In this document: piece after piece, positions 35,757 to 46,028 of the stretch
How positions within the stretch are numbered: the first letter of the stretch is position 1
Layout of the letters: every line of letters starts with the position of its first letter
DNA from: Fuerstiella sp.
GTDB lineage: Bacteria; Planctomycetota; Planctomycetia; Planctomycetales; Planctomycetaceae
Reading direction: 5' to 3'
DNA: 64,000 bases
Assembly: GCA_029245955.1 (NCBI GenBank)
Contig: JAQWOH010000043.1
Location: 1 to 64,000 of the forward strand
The notes under the pieces: generated by a model
What the model was told of the DNA's origin: nothing
The model's input: only the letters and a program-made list of their open reading frames with translations
Databases searched by the model: none
Program-made: the position numbers and the translations under genes

Positions 35757-37183
35757 TCGGTGATAACACAGCAGAACCCGCTCCCACGCCGGATGCTCGA
35801 TATGACGTCATCATTATCGGCACCGGGCCAGGTGGCGAAGGCGCGGCGATGGAAGCCACGAAGCAGGGCAAGTCGGTTGCTGTTGTTGAAAAGCAAACGC
35901 GTATCGGTGGCAACTGCACTCATCTTGGTACGATTCCCAGCAAATCGTTGCGAGCTGCCATCTATCGCATGATGGAGGTCAATTCAGATTCCAACTTTCA
36001 GCAGCTGGGTATTCATATTGACATCAGCTACCGCGACCTGCGCCGCAGCGCTCAGTCGGTGATTGAAAAACAGGTGAAGATGCGGCGACGATTTTACGAG
36101 CGCAATGATGTTCGGGTTTATCATGGTGTCGCGTCGTTTCTCGATAATCAGACGCTGCACGTTGAAAATAACGACGGAGGCGTGCTCACGCTGGCGGCGG
36201 ACTCATTCGTCGTGGCCACCGGCTCGCGCCCCTATCATCCCCCGGAAGTTGACTTCAGTCATCCGTGCGTCTACGACGGTGACACAATTCTGGACCTGCC
36301 GGAAACGCCCGGCAGCATGACGATTTATGGTGCCGGCGTAATCGGCTGCGAATACGCATCCATGTTTCGCAGCCTGTCCGTAAAACTGAATCTGGTCAAC
36401 ACACGCAGCAATCTGCTGGAATTCCTGGACGACGAGATCTGTGACGCACTCAGTTACCACCTGCGCGATACCGGGGTGCGCATTCGACACAACGAAGTGT
36501 TCGACCGAATTGAGACATTTTCCGATCACGTGGTTGTCCACCTGAAATCCGGCAAGCAACTGAAAAGCGACATTCTGCTGTGGGCAAACGGTCGCTCGGG
36601 AAACACCGAAGACCTGAATCTCAGCAACGTCAGTATTACTCCGAATCACCGCGGTCAGATTGAAGTCAACGAAAACTTCCAGTCTGTCAAGCCTCACATC
36701 TACGCCGTCGGCGACGTCATCGGTCCGCCGTCTCTTGCCAGCGCCGCATATGTGCAGGGACGAATTGCCGCTCGGCATCTGGGCAACGGCTCTTGCGATG
36801 CGCTTCATATGGAAGACGTACCCACCGGCATCTACACCAGTCCGGAAATCAGCTCGCTGGGCAGAACAGAAAGACAACTGACCGAAGAATGTGTCCCGTA
36901 CGAGGTGGGACATTCCATGTTCAAAAGCCTGGCACGCGCTCAGATCATGGGACAACCAGTCGGTATGCTGAAACTTCTTTTTCACCGGGAGACACTCGAG
37001 ATCCTGGGCATTCACTGCTTTGGCGTGAATGCAACGGAGATTATCCATATCGGCCAGGCGATTATGGCTCAACCGGGAGAAGGCAACACACTTCACTACT
37101 TCATGAACAGAACCTTCAACTATCCAACAATGGCTGAAGCCTACCGAGTCGCTGCGTTGAACGGATATAACCGGCTGTTCTGA
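35753..37183 (+). CDS. sthA: Soluble pyridine nucleotide transhydrogenase
   Basis: 476 residues of the FAD-dependent pyridine nucleotide-disulfide reductase fold. [16 protein letters not shown] binds the FAD ADP part. [16 protein letters not shown] corresponds to the redox-motif region of lipoamide dehydrogenases but has only one Cys, as in SthA/Udh[17 protein letters not shown] is the NAD(P) Rossmann loop, and [20 protein letters not shown] the second FAD segment. It interconverts NADPH and NADH in the cytoplasm. Translationally coupled to prlC by ATGA. A hairpin at 37274-37303 follows its stop. Confidence 0.92.
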   Translation: MIGDNTAEPAPTPDARYDVIIIGTGPGGEGAAMEATKQGKSVAVVEKQTRIGGNCTHLGTIPSKSLRAAIYRMMEVNSDSNFQQLGIHIDISYRDLRRSAQSVIEKQVKMRRRFYERNDVRVYHGVASFLDNQTLHVENNDGGVLTLAADSFVVATGSRPYHPPEVDFSHPCVYDGDTILDLPETPGSMTIYGAGVIGCEYASMFRSLSVKLNLVNTRSNLLEFLDDEICDALSYHLRDTGVRIRHNEVFDRIETFSDHVVVHLKSGKQLKSDILLWANGRSGNTEDLNLSNVSITPNHRGQIEVNENFQSVKPHIYAVGDVIGPPSLASAAYVQGRIAARHLGNGSCDALHMEDVPTGIYTSPEISSLGRTERQLTEECVPYEVGHSMFKSLARAQIMGQPVGMLKLLFHRETLEILGIHCFGVNATEIIHIGQAIMAQPGEGNTLHYFMNRTFNYPTMAEAYRVAALNGYNRLF

Positions 37184-37273
37184 GATCCGTGACGTTCTGT
37201 CCGCAGAGTCACTGAAGCAGACCACCACACGCACGAACAATCGCCGAAAAAAGATCACGACGCAGGAAAACAA

Positions 37274-37303
37274 ACAGGTTCGCAGTCGAATCTGCGAGCC
37301 TGT
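37274..37303. terminator. Hairpin between converging genes
   Basis: ACAGGTTCGCAG and CTGCGAGCCTGT pair over 12 positions with one T-G wobble around a 6-base loop. The minus-strand continuation is T-rich (TTTGTTTTCC), the plus-strand one is not. It fits a terminator for the small minus-strand gene and possibly for sthA. Confidence 0.6.
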
Positions 37304-37439
37304 CATGCATGACGCCACTTCGGGCAGGGGTGCCTGGTCCATTCGATCAGCCGACCCTGCCAAAATGAATAACGGTGTAAGCTCCAGACTGCCCCGGTGC
37401 TACGGTAATGCCGTCGCGCCCCGCTTCGTCAGCTTGCTT

Positions 37440-37673
37440 GGTGTAAGTTGACGGGTCGGGCAGGTGACAGCGCGGCGACAACCTTCTCAGCTGACTCCGC
37501 GACGGCGTCTTTCACGGGCGTATACTGACTGTCAGTTCATCAAATTTACCGGAGAGTCGGTCGTACTCATCCATAGCCTCCATTTCGGCAAGGTGCATTC
37601 TGACTTTCACCTTGTCTCGTTCCTGTCTCAGGTGGCTCATCAGGCTGTTCAGTGTGCTGCGTCCGTCAGACAT
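37440..37673 (-). pseudogene. Small coiled-coil protein, frameshifted
   Basis: Reading leftward from an ATG at 37673: MSDGRSTLNSLMSHLRQERD, then KVKVRMHLAEMEAMDEYDRL and SGKFDELTV, strongly helical and charged. This frame stops at 37512-37514 after 53 codons. One base back the sense continues as QYTPVKDAVAESAEKVVAAL, so a base is missing near 37530. The intact product would be a cytoplasmic helical protein of roughly 75-90 residues; similar short proteins (DRLSGKxDEL, then YxPVKDA) occur in planctomycetes, by memory only. AGGGA lies upstream of the start. Confidence 0.6.
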
Positions 37674-38068
37674 TTCCAGGTCCCTTTCAACATATCAGCG
37701 AGAGGTGGATGGATCGATTCCTCGTGACGGCTGTAACGCCGCCCGTTGTACTCTGCAACCACGAAATCACCGCGGTCCTCCAGATGTTGTCTCCCACTTC
37801 GCCTGCGGTTTTGAGTGTCGAAGTTCTTCGAACCAACGATCACCGCGAAATTTCTGTTTCTCCAATATTGCCACGTTGCCTTTCTGTCCTGCCCTGAAAC
37901 GAATCCCAGTCCGTGCTTCTCCCCTCCAACTGCGAAGTTATCTTCTGCAACAGCTGCACCAGCCGCAGATGATCCGGGACGGAACAACGGTCAAAGATCT
38001 TCCGACTGATACTACCGGACGAAAAAGACGCCGTGATCAAACGCGGCGTCCGGCCTCAAAGTCCGGCA
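37674..38068. other. Intergenic stretch, nothing firm
   Basis: A minus-strand open frame (37649-37987) contains KATWQYWRNRNFAVIVGSKN and GDFVVAEYNGRRYSRHEESI, vaguely protein-like, but overlaps the start of the coiled-coil gene and matches nothing I know. Confidence 0.4.
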
Positions 38069-39058
38069 TCACCAGTGAATCCGTGCTTCCGGCAATGCTG
38101 CCTGCAGACGTTTGATACCGGCCTCGGTGACCCGAGTCGCATTCAGATTCACCTCCGCCAGATTGCGAAGCTGTGCAACATGACTCAGACTCGCATCGGT
38201 CACCGGCGTTCCGGAGAGGCTGAGCATCCGGAGATCCTTTAATCCAGTCAGAGATTGAACACCGACATCCGTCACTCGGGTCAATCCTAAAGACAACGAC
38301 TGCAAACGTGAACACTGCTCAAGATGAGCAACTCCGGCATCCGTTATGCGCGTGTTGTCGGCGACTAAAGAAGTTAGTTGACTGTCCGTTGCCAGTAGTT
38401 GCAGCCCTTCATCTGTAAGCCGCGTGTCCGCCAGTATAACGGAGTTCAGCTGCGTTAACTTTCTGAAGACTCCAAACCCGGCACCAGTGACACGTGTGCC
38501 GCGCAGATCGAGTTGTTCCAATCGCGGGACACTCACGAGATACGCCAGTCCTGCATCCGTCACTCGGCTGCCGCTGATCGAAATTCGCGTCAACGCATTC
38601 AATGAAGCCAGCTGTTCCAGACTCTGATCAGACGTTTGTGCGCCACTCATTCCCAGAATCTGCAGCTCCGGCAGTTCAGACAGGTGATGCAGCCCCTTGC
38701 CGGTCACGTGTGTTGTACTGATATCAAGTGCAAAGAGTTTCCTGAAGCCGCTTAATGCGTTCAATGAGTCATCGTGCGTGCCTGTATCGCTGAGGTCAAG
38801 GGAACGTAAACCGTCAAGTGACGTCAGTTGACGAAGCTCCCGATCGCTGACTTTTGTGGATGCCAGTGAAACACGTACGACTTTACGACTCTGATCGTTG
38901 ACCGTAACCGTCCCGCCCCAACTCTCGATCTTTGCGACCAAAACCTCCTGCGCTGGATTCGTACTGGAGCGACTGGATTGCGCAGAAATGGAACTTCCAC
39001 GAACAATCAGAACCAGGACCACAGCAATAGTGAGTGTCAACCAGCGTCGGTGGCTCAT
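38069..39058 (-). CDS. Secreted leucine-rich-repeat protein
   Basis: 329 residues with a leader (RRWLTLTIAVVLVLIVRGSS). The rest is a run of about nine to ten leucine-rich repeats of ~24 residues in the bacterial form with TDAGL or VTDxG turns: LEQLDLRGTRVTGAGF, LTSLVADNTRITDAGVAHL, LQSLSLGLTRVTDVGVQSL and LRMLSLSGTPVTDASLSHV. It probably forms a solenoid for protein binding in the periplasm or at the surface. Its ATG (39056-39058) overlaps the stop of the large CRTAC1-TlpA-TPR gene, making it the last gene of the leftward operon 38069-47819. Confidence 0.9.
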   Translation of the reverse strand: MSHRRWLTLTIAVVLVLIVRGSSISAQSSRSSTNPAQEVLVAKIESWGGTVTVNDQSRKVVRVSLASTKVSDRELRQLTSLDGLRSLDLSDTGTHDDSLNALSGFRKLFALDISTTHVTGKGLHHLSELPELQILGMSGAQTSDQSLEQLASLNALTRISISGSRVTDAGLAYLVSVPRLEQLDLRGTRVTGAGFGVFRKLTQLNSVILADTRLTDEGLQLLATDSQLTSLVADNTRITDAGVAHLEQCSRLQSLSLGLTRVTDVGVQSLTGLKDLRMLSLSGTPVTDASLSHVAQLRNLAEVNLNATRVTEAGIKRLQAALPEARIHW

Positions 39059-42000
39059 GGCACCTTTCCTGCAAGAACAGCCTGGCGATTTTGACGTGCG
39101 GCGGCATGGGATGGATCAAGACGCAGCGCTTCGTTCAAATGAAACAGCGATTCGCGACGATGACCGAGCCGTGCGAGAGCAACACCAAATTGATTGTGTC
39201 CGTCGGCAAAGTCTGGCGCGATCTGAATCGTTGCCTGAAGATGCTCCGCAGCCTGTTCAGTACGCTTCTGACTTAGATACAGGACCCCCAGGTTGAAGTG
39301 CGGATGTACGAGCTGAGAATCTGAACGTAAAGCCAGCTGGTAATGATGTTCCGCCTGAGCACTCATGTTCAGCCGATTAAAAGCATTGCCCAGATTTGTT
39401 TGTGCTTCTGCCCAATCCGGCTGCACTCGCACAGCCTCACCAAGGAACCGAACAGCTGCCGAATATTGCTCCTGCTGCAGCAGAGACTCACCTTCTTCAA
39501 AGAATAGAGTTGCCAGACGTAAACGTTGCTGCCGGTCAGTTCCACGCCGAGACATCAAATCTGCAGCAAGTCCTCCAAGGCGCAGCGCGTCACTCTTCAA
39601 ACCTCGGCTCCGCAGCTCGTCTGTAAGCGCCATCAGTACTGCACCAGTTTGAACCGACTCGCTGTACCAGCGGCCAGGGAAGGACAGTCCGTCCAGTTCA
39701 GATGCAAAATCAGCATTTGGCACGACATTCAGACCGGCAACATCAGCCCGTAACTGTTCCACTGAGACCGGGCCCGGGTAGATCACTGCCAACCGCCCGA
39801 ACTGATCGATCAGGAAACTTGATGGAAGCTGAACAGACTCTTCCCGAAGAGAAACAAAGACTTCCTGCAGCACATCCAGTTTTTCAAGCAGCTGAGAATT
39901 GGCCATGCCGGACCGAAACGGGAAGTGAATCTGTTCGTACAGAAAGGATTCCGCTTTCGCCAGAGTGGCCGATCTGTCCTCTTCCGTAATTTCCACGTTC
40001 AACGCGACGATTTCAAGATCGTCCGCGCGAAATTCAGCTTCGGCCTCTGTGAACTCTCTAAGCTCCTTCAGGCAGGGCGCACACCATGTAGCCCACAGAT
40101 TAATCAGCACGGGCCGCGAAGGCTTACCGAGGACCGAAACAGACTGACCGTCAAATGAAGCATATTCCAGCACCGGAACCGGCACGCGGTCTCGTAACAC
40201 GATTCGCCGCGCCCGCCCCGATTTGACTGTCTCCAGCTTTGACGCAGAAAGGTCAACAGATCGTTCCGGCGGCGACCACGCTGCAGCAGTACCCGAGCCC
40301 TGCAGCAGACGATATCGACCGTCGGCCTCGCAGTCAGAGAATCTTTCAACCTCGCCGCCCGGCCAGTCAACGGTCACCCGTTCGATTACGGTGTTGTCTC
40401 CCAAACCAATGTGGATCCATTTACTGGCCTGTGCCAGATAGCTGTCCCCCGCGTGCAGTGTCCGGACAAGTTTCCCATTAGCAGTGGTCACTTCCACACG
40501 TGCCCCAATGGCATCTCGATTGCAGGATTTACCAACCAGTCTGAGTGCCAGAAAATGATGGGATGCAGTTCCTCCGTTGCGCACATACCTCAGTGTCGGG
40601 CCCGTCCGATTGACAAGCCACAGGTCAAGATCACCATCCAGGTCCCAGTCGACCGGTGCCACACAGCGGGCGTCATCCAGAAAATCGAGACCTGAGACCG
40701 CGGACACGTTAGCGAACTGCGTCTGTCCGGTATTCAGAAAACAACAGTTGCGCTCGTGCCCGCTCCACGAACCGCCGTCTCGAATCATAGCGAGAATCTG
40801 TTGCCAGCCATCACGATATGCATCCCGCGTCACAGTATCTTCGCTGGATGTAGGTGAGTGCGACAGGACCTGCCGCCAAAAGAAGCTTCACAAGTCTTTA
40901 GTCTGATGGCCCGTGACAAAACCGTTCGCAACAACGACGTCTTCCCAGCCATCATTATTGATATCGACGAATTTTGATCCCCAGGCCCAGCGACCAATCG
41001 TCACACCGGCATCAACACTTACGTCTTCGAATGTTCCGTTCCCCAGATTACGAAACAGAGAATTGCCGCGTGCATGTCGCTGAAACTCGCCCCGCACGCG
41101 ACTGCTTGCACGCTGCTGAAAAGCTTCCTGTTTCGCAATGCGCAGACCGGCGGACGAAAACATATTCCCGACATACACGTCCATTCTGCCATCCTGATCG
41201 TAGTCAGCCCACGACACAGACATTCCAGCAGCAATATCTTCGACACCGGCAGCGGCAGCGATGTCGACGAAACGGCCGTCATCGTTGCGATACAGGTTGT
41301 TTCGTCCGAAATCGTTCGCCACGTACAGGTCAGAATCGCCGTCGTTATCAAAGTCCTCCCAGCTGGCGGCCAGACTCCAGCGGGTATTGTTCATGTTAAG
41401 ACCAGATTCGGCGGTCACATCAGTGAACCCCCATTCGCTGTCATTCCGCAACAGCATATTCGTCCCGCCGTTGTTGGCATCATGATACGGTTCGGGGCTG
41501 GCGCTCTCGGACACTGAAAGGAAACGGTCACCGTAATTCGCGACGAATACGTCCAGGTCGCCGTCCAGATCGTAGTCGGCGGCCGCCAGAGAACCCGGTT
41601 CCAGTGTCTGCACAACGGCACGTTCCGTGAACCGCGCATGACCGTCATTTGACAGAAACATAAGCACGTCGCTAAGCACAACGACAAGGTCCTGATCTCC
41701 ATCGTTATCAAGGTCCAGCAGAAGTGCGCCGCGCGAACGGTCCAGCCAGTTGACCCCGGCGGCTTCCGCAATATCCTGTACCGTGCCATCTGAATTCTGC
41801 AGGTACAGACGATTGGGAAGGCCTGAGGGCTGACAGGCGTACAAATCGTCAAGCCCGTCGCCGTTAACGTCTCCCACCGCAATCCCATGGTGTCCGTATG
41901 GATACACCCCGTGCTGAGCCTGAATCGCACTTCGCCAGTAATCGATACCAGGCATCAACTGATCAGGAAACGACTGTTCGTCGCGAAACACGGATTCCGT

Positions 42001-42732
42001 ACAGTCTGCAAAGACGTGACCGGTTGCTGACTTTCCCGTGACTTCTTCGTACTGATTCACTCCAATCTGCAGCAGCCGAGGAACGTCGGCACCTCGATCC
42101 TGCCACACGCAGTTCCACACGGCATTCTGCTGATAAGACGACGCAGACTTCGCTCCGCTGATCTGAAAGACCACGTCCGTCGCAACGCGTAATTCCGGAA
42201 GTACTTCGACGCTGATGATCTTGAACTTAAAATGCAGCTGTTCAGTACCGATCAGCGGTTCCGACAACAACACCAGCCGGTCCCACAAATGGTCGCGCCC
42301 CTCAAGCCATTCCTGCGGATGATCTTTGGCAGCTCGGTAAACCGTGACGGAAGACGAGTCGAATGAAGTGGTCAACTGAGTCGGCCGAAGTACCGAACAC
42401 CTGACCTCCGGCACCGCGATGTCTGCCAATACTTCAGCCGCAGCAGCCGAGTCCTGACTGAGCAACTCAAGCATGCGATCGAGTTGCCGCTGAGCCGTTT
42501 CAGCAAACTGCTCAGTTTCCGAAACCGTATCGACTCCAGGTACAGAAAGGGCCTCAGAATGGTCGGCTGACCTGTTGTCAGCATCGTTCGGCCGTTCCAC
42601 CACCGAACCGGCATCGCGACCTGACGACCACAGCAGCGCACCGACGGCTACCAGGCCGACAATGCACATCAGCCACATCACCGTACGCCGGCGGGCCCCG
42701 AAACCAGTCGGCAGAGCAGAATTGTCAGTCAT
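39055..42732 (-). CDS. Large CRTAC1-ASPIC/UnbV-TlpA-TPR protein with in-frame UGA (candidate selenoprotein)
   Basis: One continuous frame of 1225 residues if the TGA at 40888-40890 (codon 615) is read through. The ATG at 42732 follows GGTGG and precedes a membrane anchor (about 20-42). Then come FG-GAP propeller repeats (DVNGDGLDDLYA, DLDNDGDQDLVVV, DYDLDGDLDVFVANYG, DFDNDGDSDLYVAND). The reading QTKDL-UGA-SFFWRQVL passes the UGA, further FG-GAP (DWDLDGDLDLWLVN), ASPIC/UnbV (about 728-798, VDWPGGEVERF), a TlpA thioredoxin domain with WATWCAPC (C884, C887) and TPRs (about 1058-1225). The piece after the UGA has no leader and begins mid-domain, so a genuine two-protein split is unlikely. A SECIS-like hairpin follows the UGA. 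The alternatives are a nonsense mutation or sequence error. Exported, membrane-anchored; function unknown. Confidence 0.8.
40860..40876 (-). promoter_or_regulatory. SECIS-like hairpin downstream of in-frame UGA
   Basis: After the UGA come 11 bases and then GCGGCAGGTCCTGTCGC, which folds into a 7-pair stem (one G-U) with loop GUC, or 5 pairs with loop AGGUCCU. The E. coli fdhF SECIS has loop AGGUCU closed by GC pairs at nearly the same distance from its UGA (16 bases here before the A of the loop, 17 there, by memory). Match of sequence, position and fold is seen; function is inferred. Confidence 0.5.
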
Positions 42733-42776
42733 ATCCACCAGCTCTCTGCAGCCATGCGCCGATACTGGCGAAATCG

Positions 42777-44116
42777 TTATTGGAGTGGTGTAATTTGTAC
42801 ATCGGACTGCCCCTCCGTCAGCACAATTTCACAATCAACACCCAGATCGGTGAACGTCTGTGTCTGTCCGGTGGGCCAGCGAACGGTTAATTCGTCGATC
42901 TGCTCGCACGCCCCAACGCCGATTAACAGACCCGCAGCGGCTTGTCCCGGACAACCATTGTCGGCGAACAGGTCACGGACAATCTGTCGTTCGCCGCGCT
43001 TCAAAACCACACGCGAACCGATGACCGGACGATTACTGCGTTGGCCAACCAGTCGCACACGAACACGGTGCGTCTGCCAGGGGTAACTGTTGCGAAACAT
43101 CCGCAGCGGGCCGCCGCCATCGGGGCCAACCAGCAGATCACAGTAGCCATCACGATCGAAATCGGCAGCCACGATGCAGCGAGAATCTGAATCAATATCA
43201 GCCTGCGACACGAACGACGCGTTCAGGAACGGCTCATGCGGTACGTTGAGGAACAACCGATTTTTCTCGTAGGCACTGAATTTCTTGCCGAGCTGTGGGA
43301 GAAGAAACGGGGTTTTAGCCCAAAACTCTCCGTGTGCTGCATCCATTTCGCCAAGCTGGGGCAGAATACACGTTCGACCGATGGGCTGTGTCACAACAGC
43401 CCTCCACAAACATGTTCAACATCGGGTTTGCGACGCTGAAAGCTGCGATCGCCAGTCCCTCCGTGCAGGTCGATCCAACCGTCGCCGTTGAAGTCAGCCA
43501 TCGCAGTCGCAAACGCCCACCCCACTGCGTTCACCTCCGGAGAATGGCTCAGCTCCTGAAATGGTTCAGAAAGAGATGCTTTCCGGTAAATCGTATTGCC
43601 GGCACAGGACTCCTGAATCTGTTCAAAGACACCGGGAGGAAAGTCATCGTCAGCGACGCCCCCGATAATCGGCCATTCCATCTCGGAGTACATGTTCGCA
43701 ACGTAGATCTCCGCGATTCCGTCATTATCAAGATCGCCACGGCTGACACCCATACTGGTCGCAAAATCACTGCACGCGACCTGATCCACCGATCGACTGG
43801 CAACCGCCTGCAAGAACCGCTCGCCAAAATACGTTTCAATTTCAAAGGTGGCGTGTTCGCTGTCCCGGGTGGCCTTCTGTTTTTCGGGGTCAAGTACGGA
43901 ATCAGCCGGTCCGAACTGAGACAGAGAATGAAGCTCAGGACTGTCGACACGGTCACGGGAATCCACCACAGGCTTAGGGCTGCGTGATTGCCACACAACG
44001 AGTCCGGCTATTGCTCCCGGGGCAATCAGGCAGTAAACGGTCAGGCGACTCATAAGTGCAGTTCGAAAACGATTCGGGACGCATTGCGGCACAGATCTTA
44101 ACAGATACTTCAGCAC
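42777..44116 (-). pseudogene. CRTAC1-like FG-GAP/ASPIC-UnbV protein, frame broken
   Basis: The N-terminal part (from 44116; an inner ATG at 44053 is possible) has a membrane leader (LTVYCLIAPGAIAGLVVW) and FG-GAP repeats (DLDNDGIAEIYVANMYSEM, DFNGDGWIDLHGGTGD). It ends at a stop at 43391-43393. The C-terminal part, one base back, reads WRAVVTQPIGR and then ADFDRDGYCDLLVGPDGGG and an ASPIC/UnbV domain (VRLVGQRSNRPVIGSRV, VRWPTGQTQTF) to 42777. The break lies within 43394-43415; an additional T in the TTT run would join the parts into one ~445-residue protein. Propeller-type proteins of this kind are extracellular with no fixed function. It sits ten bases after the multihaem gene and 44 before the large UGA-containing relative. 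Confidence 0.8.
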
Positions 44117-44125
44117 AATCCATAC

Positions 44126-45994
44126 TCAGTTCTGGCGTGCCGCACGGATTTGTATCGCCTGCTGAGCATGGTACGTGGCTTTGTCGGCGTCACCCCGATT
44201 TCGATATGCAGCATCCAGCCAGTCATGAACAGAATCCTGTCCGGGATTGATTTCGAGACTGCGCTGAGCGTCAGCAATTGCGTCATCCATCCGCCCCAGT
44301 TCGCGGAGAAGCCGAGCTCGCTGGGCGAACAGTTCAGAGTCCCACCCGTTGACCGGAATCAGGCGATCCAGATACTCAACGGCAGCTTTATGCCGTCGAG
44401 TACGAACAGCAATCACACCGAGACCACGAAGTGCCGACTCGTGTTCGGGCTGAATAGTGAGCAGTCTCTCCCAGCACGCCAAAGCGTAATCGTAGTCGCC
44501 TGCGATCAGACAGGCACTTGCAGTCGCATCCAGCACGTGGGGATCATCTTCGAAGCCTCCGGGTAACTGGACCAGCAGGGACAGGGCTTCGCGGGCAGTG
44601 GCCGGGTTGCCACTGCTGTCCGCCTGCCGCGCCCGAATGATGCCCGATGCCCGCAGCAATTCCATTTCCGCCACACCACCCTCCGTACGATCGAAAACAG
44701 AGACAGGCGACGACTTCGTACCAGGTGACACGGAATATCCGCCCGGCTGACGCAGCACGCGGTGATCGGTGTTGGCTGTATGAGGGACGTTGCTTGGCAA
44801 TCGTGGCATGTGACAGTCGATACACGAATCATCTGCGGTCACCTGCAGACGCTCGGCCGCGGGAAGTGCACATTCCGACTGCGGATCAGCATGACAGTTC
44901 ATGCAGGCGGAGCGATAGAACGCGACGCGATCCTCCCCCGGGCTGGAATGGGGGTCGTGACATGACGTACAGCCGACCTGTCCGTCTGATGCGATGTAGC
45001 ACTTGCTTGTCCGCATCTGTTCCACCTGGCTCAGAATCTCTGTAGCGTCTCTGTCGACGCGCGTACCCGTAACAAACGTCGTCCAGATTTCGTTAATGTG
45101 CATGCCGGGCCGAAAATCAAAGGGACGACGTCCGGCGCGCAGCACACGCCCGATGCCCTGAAGATGGCACTGATTGCACACCGACTCGCGGAGTGCTGTC
45201 CGCAGGGATACGGGATTGACGATTGGGTCCGCCGGGGCCTTATCGACATTGGCACCAACGGAGTGAAACGCGATGTGCTGCCGACCTGGGCCGTGACAAC
45301 GCTCACAACCAATGGCATGTTCAAGAAACGGTGGACTCTGAAAACGGTGCTCGCTGCCCGCGACAGGATTCACACGTCCCACATGGCACGCGATACAGTC
45401 GTCCGACAGGCGTCGCCCGAAACGCGGATGCTGTTCTGGATTGTAGCCTGGGGAAAGATCCCAGCGTCGTTTGCCCGAATACCACGTGACCGGTGACATG
45501 AGCAGCAGACTGCCTTTTTCGTGGATGTAGGAACGGCCATGCACTCCTGAACCAAAAGCGTACTGCATCTCGACGGACTGGTCATAGACGATGTCGCCAT
45601 CCGCATCCAGCATCTTCTCATGATGCCGCACATGGTCACCGTCTCTGGACACTCTGTACTCAAGCCCCGCACTTGAGGTAAATGCAACCACCGTCTCATA
45701 GTCCTCAACCTCCGGCAATGCTGCGGCGACTGGAGCGGCCGAAATCGACATCGAATGCGTGCGATATGTATCGCTGATGTCCTGATGACACTTTGCACAT
45801 GCCTGAGTACCAACGAAATCGTCTGTATCAGGGGGTGGCCGCCAGGTCACAACAGCCCGTACCTTCGACGGCCGACCAGCTGGTGAGTCAGGTGGTGTTG
45901 TATCGTGCGGCTTGTTCTCTGAGGAACAACCGGCGACGACGGGCAGAAGCAAGGCCAGCCCCAACATCCGCAAGTGCGATTTTGGCGTCCTCAT
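44126..45994 (-). CDS. Seven-haem c-type cytochrome lipoprotein with TPRs
   Basis: 622 residues from the ATG at 45994, chosen because AGGAAG precedes it and because longer forms overlap the upstream gene; the frame is open to 46072. The lipobox VVAGC places the lipid anchor at about C23. Seven CxxCH sites follow: CAKCH, CIACH, CERCH, CNQCH, CTSCH, CMNCH and CIDCH, spread over about residues 66-400, with the cytochrome c554/decahaem-like phrase CHxxHS around CERCHGPGRQHIAFHS. The final 150 residues are TPRs (HESALRGLGVIAVRTRRHKA, QRARLLRELGRMDDAIADAQ). It is an outer-side electron carrier with a scaffold domain. It lies between two CRTAC1-like genes in one operon. Confidence 0.92.
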   Translation of the reverse strand: MRTPKSHLRMLGLALLLPVVAGCSSENKPHDTTPPDSPAGRPSKVRAVVTWRPPPDTDDFVGTQACAKCHQDISDTYRTHSMSISAAPVAAALPEVEDYETVVAFTSSAGLEYRVSRDGDHVRHHEKMLDADGDIVYDQSVEMQYAFGSGVHGRSYIHEKGSLLLMSPVTWYSGKRRWDLSPGYNPEQHPRFGRRLSDDCIACHVGRVNPVAGSEHRFQSPPFLEHAIGCERCHGPGRQHIAFHSVGANVDKAPADPIVNPVSLRTALRESVCNQCHLQGIGRVLRAGRRPFDFRPGMHINEIWTTFVTGTRVDRDATEILSQVEQMRTSKCYIASDGQVGCTSCHDPHSSPGEDRVAFYRSACMNCHADPQSECALPAAERLQVTADDSCIDCHMPRLPSNVPHTANTDHRVLRQPGGYSVSPGTKSSPVSVFDRTEGGVAEMELLRASGIIRARQADSSGNPATAREALSLLVQLPGGFEDDPHVLDATASACLIAGDYDYALACWERLLTIQPEHESALRGLGVIAVRTRRHKAAVEYLDRLIPVNGWDSELFAQRARLLRELGRMDDAIADAQRSLEINPGQDSVHDWLDAAYRNRGDADKATYHAQQAIQIRAARQN

Positions 45995-46028
45995 CGCTGG
46001 CTTCCTCATGGCAGTCCTCAACGCACTC

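Noticed and set aside
36203-37363. Long minus-strand open frame opposite sthA (over 380 codons)
   Set aside because: The + strand reads as an unambiguous SthA; the antisense frame has no family features and is a codon-bias shadow.
37649-37987. Minus-strand open frame of 112 codons upstream of the coiled-coil gene
   Set aside because: Some protein-like words, but it overlaps the better-supported start at 37673 and matches no family.
40833-40833. Separate gene starting at an inner start codon after the UGA of the large protein
   Set aside because: This start is GTG within a conserved stretch, with no ribosome binding site or leader, while the coding sense extends upstream to the UGA itself.
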